The notes below the pieces were generated by a model. It was not told the origin of the DNA and searched no databases. It worked only from the letters and a program-made list of their open reading frames with translations. From assembly GCA_017984185.1 (NCBI GenBank), contig JAGNZX010000019.1:1-8124 (forward strand): 8,124 nucleotides of DNA, in the 5' to 3' direction. Positions within the stretch are counted from its first letter, which is position 1, and every line of letters starts with the position of its first letter. Of this stretch, positions 1 to 5,006 are shown piece after piece. Made by a program: the position numbers and the translations under genes. The stretch comes from Minisyncoccota bacterium (lineage in GTDB: Bacteria > Patescibacteriota > Minisyncoccia > Phycocordibacterales > UBA9973).

Positions 1-213
1 CGTATGGACAACCCAAAGCACCTTGTCTGTTGTGTTAATACTTTTATTATTCACCATCTCATTGATGATGCGAATTGCTGTCAAAGTCTTACCGCCACCA
101 GTAGGTAAAACTAATAGATAACGGCCATAATTATTGCTTTTAAAATCATTAACAATGCTACTAATTGCTTTTAGTTGAAAATCCCAAGGATCACCGCTTA
201 AATTAAATCTCAT
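1..213 (-). CDS. SF2 (DEAD/Res-type) helicase, N-terminal fragment cut by window edge
   Basis: Only the first 71 codons are present; the gene runs off the left edge. ATG at 213-211 lies 4 bp after the stop of the upstream nuclease gene. The fragment begins MRFNLSGDPWDFQLKAI, where Gln13 fits a Q-motif-like position ahead of the ATP-binding core. LLVLPTGGGKT follows, with Walker A P37-TGGGK-T43, then a helix and the hydrophobic strand VLWVVHT that leads to motif Ia. This is the start of a superfamily 2 ATPase such as the Res/DEAD subunits of ATP-dependent restriction systems. Family knowledge gives ATP-driven DNA translocation or unwinding as the role. Position as third gene after a methylase and a nuclease suggests it is the motor of a restriction system. 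The class (type III Res, SNF2 or other) cannot be decided from 71 residues. Certain as an NTPase, fairly sure as SF2. Confidence 0.85.
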   Translation of the reverse strand, partial: MRFNLSGDPWDFQLKAISSIVNDFKSNNYGRYLLVLPTGGGKTLTAIRIINEMVNNKSINTTDKVLWVVHT

Positions 214-217
214 AAAA

Positions 218-739
218 TTAATCAGGTACTGGTAATCCTAATTTTTGTAATGGTAGGTATTTAAAATAATACTGACAACCAACTGAAATAATATAGTCTA
301 AAACATCTTTATATTCCGGTTTTTTAAACCAGTCGCTCAGTATATAGATATACTCAACCTCAATATTTAAAGGAGCCATCAATTTAGCATATTGTTTACG
401 TTTAAAATCACAAGTTTGCAATTTTTCATCCACAGAGCCAGCAACTTTCTGAAATTTCATCTCAATAATAAATAAGGTGTTATTTACAATCACATAAAGA
501 GCCTCATCTGGTAAAAGTTTTTTAGAAAGTGATTTTTTATAATCAACACCTTTTGATTCCAAATATTTATACAACGCATTTTTCCTATAACTTTGTGCCA
601 CCTCTTCCTCTTGATAAAAAATGTGATTACCTTTTACTTCATAACCTTCCTGTTTTTTAAGCAATTCTAAAATATCACCCTCTTTCTCAAAATTTAATCC
701 TGTGATAGTGCTTCCGCCTCCCTTCCCATTATTGATCAT
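218..739 (-). CDS. PD-(D/E)XK superfamily nuclease, probable restriction endonuclease subunit
   Basis: This 173-aa protein has no signal peptide or membrane segment. Its nuclease core is visible as P77-D78-E79, then a hydrophobic strand, then E93-M94-K95 (IIEMKFQ), giving D78-x14-E-x-K, followed by Q97. That is the PD-(D/E)XK metal-binding signature, so hydrolysis of DNA phosphodiesters is the likely activity. The N-terminus GGGSTITGLNFE, with acidic residues E18/E20, resembles the start of many compact type II restriction enzymes and may supply the extra acidic residue of the fold. The rest is mixed alpha/beta, with VAGSVDEKLQTCDFKRKQY after the core. ATG at 739-737 follows the methylase stop by 4 bp, and the helicase starts 4 bp after its own stop, so the three genes should be co-translated. 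No Shine-Dalgarno site is seen. Restriction specificity is unknown; a GATC-related site is an inference from the methylase. Confidence 0.85.
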   Translation of the reverse strand: MINNGKGGGSTITGLNFEKEGDILELLKKQEGYEVKGNHIFYQEEEVAQSYRKNALYKYLESKGVDYKKSLSKKLLPDEALYVIVNNTLFIIEMKFQKVAGSVDEKLQTCDFKRKQYAKLMAPLNIEVEYIYILSDWFKKPEYKDVLDYIISVGCQYYFKYLPLQKLGLPVPD

Positions 740-743
740 ATTT

Positions 744-1712
744 TTAATAATTAGTTACTAATACTTCCGTAATCTTCCCCCTCTTTGATGAATTTGAATT
801 TATTGCTCTGCCAGCTTGTACTTTTGTAATTCTTGCACCTTGCACTTCAGAATAAATCTTATTAATAAATGTTGTGTCGGAGTTCGAAAGCATAACAAAA
901 CAACCTCTCTTGTGTAATTTCACAAAAGTATCTCTTAATTCTATTTGTTCTTTTTCTAAAAATGCATCGTTTGTATATGCAGTAAAAGAAGCAGTTTTAC
1001 TAACCGGGAAATAAGGGGGATCGAAATACACAAAATCTCCCTTTTTTGCTTCTTTTAAAACTTTTTTATAATCTTGATGCTTAATGGTCACACCCTTTAA
1101 TGCTTTTGAAACTCTTCTTAAATTTACCTCATCACAAATGAGCGGATTAGAATATTTACCAAACGGAACGTTAAACTTGCCACTGCTATTTACTCGGTAC
1201 ATTCCATTAAAACAAGTTCGATTTAAATAAATAAATCTTGAAGCTATTTCTAAATTAGACAATTTACTTGGATCAACCGCTCGAATCTTTAGAAAATAAT
1301 TCTTTTCGTATTTGTGTTTTTTAAGAGATTTTATTAATCCATTAACATTGTTTTTTATAACATTGTATGTGGTCACTAAATCAGAATTTAAATCAGACAA
1401 TACTGCATTTTTAGGCAACAAATCGAAGAAAACAGCTCCGCCACCTACAAACGGCTCAAAATATTTATTTTCGTTTGGATTAAATTTTTCTGGAGGGTAC
1501 AAATTAAATCTTCGAAATTGCACAAGGAGTTGTCTTTTGCCGCCAACCCATTTTACAAATGGTTTTGCTTTTTCATCGATTATTTTTGCAGCTTCTTTCA
1601 GGAAATCATCCGAACTTATTTTTTCAGAAATTCTACTAAAAACCGTCTTCGCGTAGATGGGATTTAAGTCAAAATTCTCTTTAATTTTTTGAAGGGTTTG
1701 AGTAGATCCCAT
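744..1712 (-). CDS. D12-class (Dam/DpnM-like) N6-adenine DNA methyltransferase
   Basis: The protein transfers a methyl group from S-adenosylmethionine to adenine N6 in DNA. From the chosen ATG it has 322 aa. Visible motifs are PFVKWVGGKRQLL at 51-63 (first SAM-side motif of the D12 class), FEPFVGGGAVF at 85-95 (motif I), and DPPYFPVSKTASFTAY from 231 (catalytic motif IV DPPY). The residues after DPPY match the Dam/DpnM subgroup, which methylates GATC, so GATC or a relative is the likely target. About 50 residues precede the first motif, unlike E. coli Dam, where the motif lies near the N-terminus. Three candidate starts lie close together: TTG 1730, ATG 1718 and ATG 1712. I chose 1712 because a TATAAT box ends 6 nt before it, the same spacing as other genes here. 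It is first in the operon with the nuclease and helicase, and would protect host DNA from them. Confidence 0.92.
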   Translation of the reverse strand: MGSTQTLQKIKENFDLNPIYAKTVFSRISEKISSDDFLKEAAKIIDEKAKPFVKWVGGKRQLLVQFRRFNLYPPEKFNPNENKYFEPFVGGGAVFFDLLPKNAVLSDLNSDLVTTYNVIKNNVNGLIKSLKKHKYEKNYFLKIRAVDPSKLSNLEIASRFIYLNRTCFNGMYRVNSSGKFNVPFGKYSNPLICDEVNLRRVSKALKGVTIKHQDYKKVLKEAKKGDFVYFDPPYFPVSKTASFTAYTNDAFLEKEQIELRDTFVKLHKRGCFVMLSNSDTTFINKIYSEVQGARITKVQAGRAINSNSSKRGKITEVLVTNY

Positions 1713-1718
1713 ACACAT

Positions 1719-1724
1719 ATTATA
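1719..1724 (-). promoter_or_regulatory. -10 box of the methylase/nuclease/helicase operon (leaderless)
   Basis: TATAAT reads on the minus strand and ends 6 nt before ATG 1712. Standard -10 geometry puts +1 on the A of that ATG, giving a leaderless mRNA. A TGG precedes the overlapping TATATA register (1726-1721), so the exact hexamer could shift by 2 nt. I see no -35 match (GGAAGA at 17-bp spacing). Confidence 0.6.
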
Positions 1725-1750
1725 TACCAAACACCCCTATTTCTTCCAAT

Positions 1751-1780
1751 CCCCGAACTAGAGCAAAGCTCAGTACGGGG
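1751..1780. repeat. Imperfect 30-bp palindrome, REP-like copy A
   Basis: CCCCGAACT and AGTACGGGG pair around GAGC-AAA-GCTC, leaving one A/A mismatch and one unpaired A, so a hairpin of roughly 12-13 bp can form. Its right half contains GCTCAGTACGGG, which matches 11 of 12 bases of the hairpin at 2837-2848. No U-tract follows on either strand, so it is a poor classical terminator. A dispersed extragenic palindrome is the better reading. Confidence 0.6.
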
Positions 1781-1936
1781 CAGGCCCTAATCTACTTCTT
1801 GCTCTTCACCTTCCAATCACTAATAATGATTTTCTTTCTGTATACCTTAACCACCACCCACCGCCTAAGCAAGGCGGGGCAAGCTTCCTGTCTCTCCTTC
1901 TTCACTCCACCCAACTTTCTACTTTATAACTTTACA

Positions 1937-1956
1937 CCTGCCTGCCGGCAGGCAGG
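1937..1956. repeat. Perfect 20-bp palindrome built from CCTG/CAGG units
   Basis: The sequence is self-complementary over all 20 bases, made of two CCTG units, a CCGG-containing centre and two CAGG units. It is GC-rich inside an AT-rich spacer. From memory, similar CCTGCCTGCCGGCAGG-type blocks occur widely between genes in Parcubacteria assemblies; I cannot verify that here. It has no U-tract and contains no gene. Confidence 0.75.
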
Positions 1957-2006
1957 CTTTATACTACTTACCCATCATACCACCGTTTACTCCCCATCCA
2001 AAATAC

Positions 2007-2432
2007 CTAAGAATTTGGTGGAATATCTACCATGTAAGCTTTTAAGAAAGTTTCGATCGCCGCTATGGTAGCTTCATTTAATTTAGAATTACTCTCAGCC
2101 ACCCATTTTGCAAAGTTATACAATTCTTTTGTATCTACTGTTAGCCATTTACCATTCTTGTTCAAGAAATAAAACATAGTAGTCATAGCTATACGCTTAT
2201 TCCCATTCTTGAATGGATGATTTTTTATCATCAGGTAAAAAAGTACTGCTGTCTTTTTCAAAAGACCAGGATAAAGATCCTTTCCACCAAAAGCTTGAAA
2301 GGGAGCTTCGATTGATCTCTCAAGTGAATCTGTAAACCTAGTACTAAAGTCTGGAATAGGCTCAGACCAAGTCATAGTATCTTTGGCAAGTCGGTGAGCT
2401 ACGTATTGAACATCTGAAACTGAAATTCTCAT
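2007..2432 (-). CDS. Fic/Doc-family (death-on-curing) toxin
   Basis: This 141-aa soluble protein belongs to the Fic fold; phage P1 Doc is a little shorter (126 aa). The signature loop is H72-P-F-K-N-G-N-K-R80 (HxFx(D/N)GNKR), preceded by the Doc-like block DSLERSIEAPFQAFGG.DLYPGLLKKTAVLFYLMIKN. H72 is the expected catalytic base and the GNKR loop holds the nucleotide phosphates. AMPylating Fic proteins usually end the motif GNGR, and Doc, which phosphorylates EF-Tu, has ANKR. This protein has GNKR, so AMP transfer or phosphate transfer are both possible. ATG at 2432 follows the HTH gene stop by 5 bp, so the pair is an operon with antitoxin first. Fic toxins block translation or DNA topology control by modifying a host protein. 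The family is very clear; the target is unknown. Confidence 0.92.
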   Translation of the reverse strand: MRISVSDVQYVAHRLAKDTMTWSEPIPDFSTRFTDSLERSIEAPFQAFGGKDLYPGLLKKTAVLFYLMIKNHPFKNGNKRIAMTTMFYFLNKNGKWLTVDTKELYNFAKWVAESNSKLNEATIAAIETFLKAYMVDIPPNS

Positions 2433-2437
2433 ATATT

Positions 2438-2716
2438 TTATTCTTTACCGAGAAGTTTTAGAGTTTCTCCATACTCTTTTACGACTCTTTCAACTATCTT
2501 ATCTATATTCTTCTTTTTTTCATCAGTAAGAACTCCAGTATCGTGAAAAAAATTATTACGAACAAATTCCATAGGAACAGCGTAAGCTCTTCCTATCTTT
2601 TCAGCGGGTATTTTCCCATTTTTTATCTTATTAAAAACGGTAATACGACTAACCCCTAAAATCTTGGCTAGTTCAGCTACTGATACATATTGTGTCATTT
2701 TATCCTTATTTTTCAT
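2438..2716 (-). CDS. Excisionase/MerR-type HTH protein, probable antitoxin to the Fic toxin
   Basis: This 92-aa protein has an N-terminal winged HTH of the excisionase/helix_turn_helix_17 kind. VSVAELAKILGVSRITVFNKIKNGKIPAEKIGRAYAVP spans about 11-49: a recognition helix (SRITVFNKIKNG), then the wing with IGRAYAVP. The tail from about 63 (TDEKKKNIDKIVERVVKEYGETLKLLGKE) is charged and helical, as expected of a toxin-binding arm. It precedes the Fic gene by 5 bp. In the family such proteins bind DNA and neutralise or co-regulate the toxin; that role is inferred here from position and layout. ATG 2716 is used, but ATG 2698 (giving MTQYVSVAEL) has an AAGGA 4 nt upstream and could be the real start. 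Operator-like repeats lie just upstream, at 2730-2787. Confidence 0.85.
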   Translation of the reverse strand: MKNKDKMTQYVSVAELAKILGVSRITVFNKIKNGKIPAEKIGRAYAVPMEFVRNNFFHDTGVLTDEKKKNIDKIVERVVKEYGETLKLLGKE

Positions 2717-2729
2717 ATATTTTTCTTTG

Positions 2730-2787
2730 TTAACCCCTACATACTATATCTTAACAATTGTTAACCTTCTTGTAAAGTGCTTAACAA
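2730..2787 (-). promoter_or_regulatory. Promoter/operator of the HTH-Fic operon with phased TTAAC repeats
   Basis: A -10-like TATAGT (2748-2743, minus strand) predicts a start near 2736 and a leader of about 20 nt. Around it are TTAACAA/TTGTTAA half-sites. 2751-2764 is a perfect 14-bp palindrome (TTAACAA-TTGTTAA). 2770-2787 holds TTGTAAA facing TTAACAA. In one orientation TTAAC begins at 2730, 2751, 2761 and 2781, steps of 21, 10 and 20 bp, so copies would lie on nearly the same DNA face. The sites cover the spacer and -35 region. This fits autorepression by the HTH protein; binding is inferred. Confidence 0.6.
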
Positions 2788-2798
2788 GTGTGGAAAAC

Positions 2799-3365
2799 TC
2801 AATCCCCATCCAAAATCCCCCACAAATGCAGAGTGAGCTCAGTTCGGGAGCCATTGTGGGGCTCGGCTAGTTTGAGCATTTGGGATTCTGATGGAAGAGA
2901 TTTGAGGCCGAAGGCTTTTTGGAAACCTTTCCTGGTGCCGAGGTCGCCTACTGGCAAAACGTCGGGCCTATTCAAGGCGAAAATCAAAAACATGTCGGCG
3001 GTCCACGGGCCTATGCCTTTTACTTTTTGTAAATGCTCTTTGATTTCCGCGTCCGTCATTTTGGAAAAATTTTTAGTGTTGATAGTCTTGTCTAAAAATT
3101 TTTCCGAGAGGTCGCGCAGGTAGCCGGACTTTTGTGGGCTTATGCCGGCGGATTTTAATTGGGCGATGCTGAAATTTAAATATGTCTCGGGGTTGGGCTT
3201 TTTCGGCTTTTTACCCTGCCGAAAAAGCCCAAGGAATTTCTGGTAAATCGCATTCCCAGCCTTGGTCGAAATCTGTTGGTAGATGATCGAGCTCGCCAGT
3301 GAAAGCCAAGCATTCCGAGTCGGAGAAAGTTTCCGCAATTTCTTTTTATTTATTTTGAGTTTCAT
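2799..3365 (-). CDS. AlkA-like DNA-3-methyladenine glycosylase (HhH-GPD) with atypical C-terminus
   Basis: The enzyme should excise alkylated bases from DNA in base excision repair. It has 188 aa from ATG 3365. YQQIS at 29-33 is typical of the family. The helix-hairpin-helix LQKVKGIGPWTADMF is at 112-126, and the catalytic aspartate is D141 in PVGDLGTRKGF. The frame extends upstream to a TTG at 3395, but ATG 3365 shares one base with the mscL stop (TAATG), so translation is probably coupled. The last segment is odd: where AlkA relatives usually read WRPYRS.A..YLW, this one has HNGSRTELTLHLW and then stops after GILDGD. The coding sequence there is a hairpin (2818-2861), so the tail may have been rewritten by an inserted repeat. 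It is co-transcribed with mscL. Confidence 0.88.
   Translation of the reverse strand: MKLKINKKKLRKLSPTRNAWLSLASSIIYQQISTKAGNAIYQKFLGLFRQGKKPKKPNPETYLNFSIAQLKSAGISPQKSGYLRDLSEKFLDKTINTKNFSKMTDAEIKEHLQKVKGIGPWTADMFLIFALNRPDVLPVGDLGTRKGFQKAFGLKSLPSESQMLKLAEPHNGSRTELTLHLWGILDGD
2818..2861. repeat. 44-nt inverted repeat, REP-like copy B, inside the AlkA-like gene end
   Basis: CCCCACAAATG (2818-2828) pairs with CATTGTGGGG (2852-2861), with one bulged A. Inside it GCTC (2837-2840) pairs with GAGC (2848-2851). The centre GCTCAGTTCGGG matches copy A (1768-1779) at 11 of 12 positions. It encodes the abnormal C-terminal residues of the glycosylase. Just beyond it lies TCCCCATCCAAAAT (2803-2816), identical to 1991-2004. 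Confidence 0.55.
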
Positions 3366-3766
3366 TAAGCAATTACTTGCGTACAATGTGCGCAACGCTT
3401 GGCAGAAATTGGGATTTCACTTTGGCATTCAGTGCACCTCTTGGTAGTCGGATCGGCTGGGGTTTCTTTCTTCGAACGGTTCACCAACACATTCATCGGC
3501 TTGACTACAAAAAAGAAAACTGAACCTGAAACCAACAAAAACGAAATGAGTGCGTTTAAGAAATGGCCATATTTAAAAACACTGCCGTTGATAGTAAAAA
3601 CTAAATTGCTAAAATCTGGAACCTTGGCGATAGCAGCGATAAATGGAGTGAGTATATCTGCGACCAAGGCCGAGACGATAGTCCCAAAAGCTGCGCCGAC
3701 GACGACACCGACTGCTAAATCCACCACATTCCCCCTCAATAAAAATTGTTTGAATTCTTTTAACAT
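3365..3766 (-). CDS. mscL: Large-conductance mechanosensitive channel with C-terminal zinc ribbon
   Basis: MscL forms a homopentameric pore in the inner membrane that opens on hypo-osmotic shock. The 133-aa protein shows the family start MLKEFKQFLLRGNVVDLAVGVVVGAAFGTIVSALVADILTPFI (amphipathic N-helix and TM1, residues about 1-43). A short periplasmic loop FTINGSVFKYGHFLNALISF leads into TM2 (about 68-90). The tail is unusual compared with E. coli MscL: TTKRCTECQSEIPISAKRCAHCTQ has Cys111, Cys114, Cys125 and Cys128 in a CxxC-x10-CxxC zinc-ribbon layout, in the cytoplasm. ATG 3766 lies 6 nt after TATAAT, so its own transcript would be leaderless. The stop overlaps the ATG of the glycosylase gene by one base (TAATG). 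Confidence 0.95.
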   Translation of the reverse strand: MLKEFKQFLLRGNVVDLAVGVVVGAAFGTIVSALVADILTPFIAAIAKVPDFSNLVFTINGSVFKYGHFLNALISFLLVSGSVFFFVVKPMNVLVNRSKKETPADPTTKRCTECQSEIPISAKRCAHCTQVIA

Positions 3767-3772
3767 AAAGTA

Positions 3773-3778
3773 ATTATA
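3773..3778 (-). promoter_or_regulatory. -10 box of mscL, embedded in the stop codon of the upstream gene
   Basis: TATAAT on the minus strand ends 6 nt before the mscL ATG, placing +1 at 3766. The TAA stop of the 71-aa gene (3776-3774) is the TAA inside this hexamer. mscL can therefore be read from this box as well as from the upstream unit. No -35 was recognised. Confidence 0.6.
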
Positions 3779-3989
3779 CTAATTTTTTTAATTCTTGCTC
3801 GTATTTTTTCATGACCAGGAGGCCAGCTTGTTCTTGGTTCATACCTTTTTTGGTGTGCTCTTCTACCTCTTTGGCGATCTTGGTAAAAAGCTCGGGATTT
3901 TTCTCCATCATACCGATAAACATATTTACCTGCGCCTCCGGCACACCCTTTAAACGCAACATTTTTCTAAGTAAAAAATTTTGAAACAT
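3774..3989 (-). CDS. Conserved-type small hypothetical protein (71 aa)
   Basis: I do not recognise a function. The 71-aa protein is soluble, charged and almost certainly all-helical: MFQNFLLRKMLRLKGVPEAQVNMFIGMMEKNPELF, then TKIAKEVEEHTKKGMNQEQAGLLVMKKYEQELKKLV. The KGVPEAQ and EKNPELF turns separate three helices, a pattern I associate with short Patescibacteria hypothetical proteins. It has no cysteines, signal peptide or membrane segment. ATG 3989 is 6 nt downstream of an extended -10 (TGA-TATATT), which favours this start and a leaderless mRNA. Its stop is 7 bp before the mscL ATG, so the two may be co-transcribed with the glycosylase. Real gene likely; role unknown. Confidence 0.8.
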   Translation of the reverse strand: MFQNFLLRKMLRLKGVPEAQVNMFIGMMEKNPELFTKIAKEVEEHTKKGMNQEQAGLLVMKKYEQELKKLV

Positions 3990-3995
3990 TTCAAT

Positions 3996-4004
3996 AATAT
4001 ATCA
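3996..4004 (-). promoter_or_regulatory. Extended -10 promoter of the 71-aa gene
   Basis: TGA (4004-4002) followed by TATATT (4001-3996) on the minus strand forms a TGn-extended -10. It ends 6 nt before ATG 3989, so +1 falls on the start codon. Confidence 0.55.
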
Positions 4005-4043
4005 CAAGCAAAATAATAAAAAAAGTATCAAAAATTTATAATT

Positions 4044-4964
4044 TTAATTCGGCTCACAAACTGCTCGCAGGGCGGAAATGTCGGCTGGAGAGAGGCTCAA
4101 GCTATCCCCCTGGTTTACTTCATACATGATGGCTTTCTGGTCGGGCACGTGTTCGAGGCCGAGAGCGTGGCCAAGCTCGTGAGCCAAGACGCGGACCAGC
4201 TTGGCCCGACTGCTGAATTCGTAGATATCGATATAATGAGTTTTGCCATCGGTGACATACAGCCCTTCTTCATAGGATTCCCCGCGAGCATTGTTTGTAG
4301 TGTTGTATTTATCTACGGTGAGGTTTAAGGTCTTGGCTAGTTTGTTGATGTTCGAAATGAGAGTGTTGATCTCGTCGAGTTTTGTTTTGAGTCGAGCTTG
4401 TTCGGCTTGAATCTCACGCATCTCGGCATCGAGAGACAAGCGGGTCGCCTGCAATATATCGTATTCAGTTTTTGGGGCGCCACCTTTTTTATTCCAAGAT
4501 GCGACCGAGCTCTCGTAAGCAGAAATTTTTTTATTGAAAGCTGAGATCTGTGTATTTAGATTATTCTCATCCACAACGTAAGTAGATTTTTTAGTTTTGA
4601 ATTGAGCTTGCAAGGAATCATAAGAAGCTTGATTGTCTTCGACGACTCCACCCAATTTGTCTAATTTTTCGGTAGCTTCTTGGCGATAATCATAGATGAG
4701 GTTTACTTTCAAAAGATTTTTGGCTTTACTCTCGGGAGCGTAGACAAATAAGTCTTTGCCATAACCACTCTCCCACATAACTTCAGCTTCGCTCAAAGCT
4801 TGCATAAAATATTCCTCTGAGACATCAAAACGATCACTAAAAGAACCCAAGGTATAAGGAATGGGCTCGCTACACGGCTTCATCTGCTTTACAGTCAGAA
4901 AAATATGGTAGCCGATTGCCACACAAAAAAGAAACAGAAACAAAATTTTGATATTATTTTTCAC
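4044..4964 (-). CDS. Membrane-anchored matrixin-type metalloprotease with inserted coiled coil
   Basis: This 306-aa zinc metzincin is likely secreted or anchored outside the membrane. Residues 5-25 (IKILFLFLFCVAIGYHIFLTV) are a signal anchor without an evident cleavage or lipobox site. Residues 32-93 (PIPYTLGSFSDRFDVS..AEVMWESGYGKDLF..VNLIYDYRQ) resemble the first half of a matrixin catalytic domain. About 95-215 is long, charged and helical, a probable coiled coil. The active site follows: H262-ELGH-ALGLE-H272 (HExxHxxGxxH), with the Met-turn Met280 in AIMY. Cys31 and Cys303, near the two ends, could form a disulfide. The start is GTG 4964; TATACT lies 8 nt upstream. A propeptide with a cysteine switch is not seen. 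Substrate unknown; turnover of envelope or surface proteins is a guess. Confidence 0.88.
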   Translation of the reverse strand: MKNNIKILFLFLFCVAIGYHIFLTVKQMKPCSEPIPYTLGSFSDRFDVSEEYFMQALSEAEVMWESGYGKDLFVYAPESKAKNLLKVNLIYDYRQEATEKLDKLGGVVEDNQASYDSLQAQFKTKKSTYVVDENNLNTQISAFNKKISAYESSVASWNKKGGAPKTEYDILQATRLSLDAEMREIQAEQARLKTKLDEINTLISNINKLAKTLNLTVDKYNTTNNARGESYEEGLYVTDGKTHYIDIYEFSSRAKLVRVLAHELGHALGLEHVPDQKAIMYEVNQGDSLSLSPADISALRAVCEPN

Positions 4965-4972
4965 TTACCTTA

Positions 4973-5000
4973 AGTATACCAAAAAAATTTATGCTAAAAT
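4973..5000. promoter_or_regulatory. Divergent promoter pair for the matrixin and histidine phosphatase genes
   Basis: On the minus strand TATACT (4978-4973) predicts a start at about 4966, 2 nt before GTG 4964. On the plus strand TGC-TAAAAT (4992-5000) is an extended -10 with +1 exactly on ATG 5007. The -10 boxes are only 16 bp apart, so each lies in the upstream region the other polymerase must cover. Simultaneous use is probably excluded. Confidence 0.55.
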
Positions 5001-5006
5001 GTCTAC

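Larger units (their letters stand above)
1731..2006. other. Non-coding spacer between Fic gene and methylase operon, carrying palindromes
   Basis: No credible gene lies in these 276 bases; the reading frames here lack any recognisable protein character. The stretch contains two strong inverted repeats (1751-1780 and 1937-1956), purine-rich minus-strand runs and a 14-bp sequence (1991-2004) repeated at 2803-2816 beside the AlkA-like gene. It separates two minus-strand transcription units. The palindromes could stop Fic transcription, but neither has a proper U-run. Confidence 0.6.

Noticed and set aside
1799..2071. 90-codon plus-strand open frame over the spacer and Fic end
   Set aside because: It runs through the palindrome (giving a CRQAG-like stretch) and antisense to Fic; no start signal and no protein character.
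2829..2861. tRNA D-arm-like GCTC-AGTTCGG-GAGC
   Set aside because: No acceptor, anticodon or T-arm pairs with it; it is the inner stem of the repeat in the glycosylase gene end.
4031..4045. AAAATT/AATTTT hairpin followed by T run as terminator of the matrixin gene
   Set aside because: The stem is only six A/T pairs and overlaps the stop codon, so it is too weak to list; chance is likely in this AT-rich gap.
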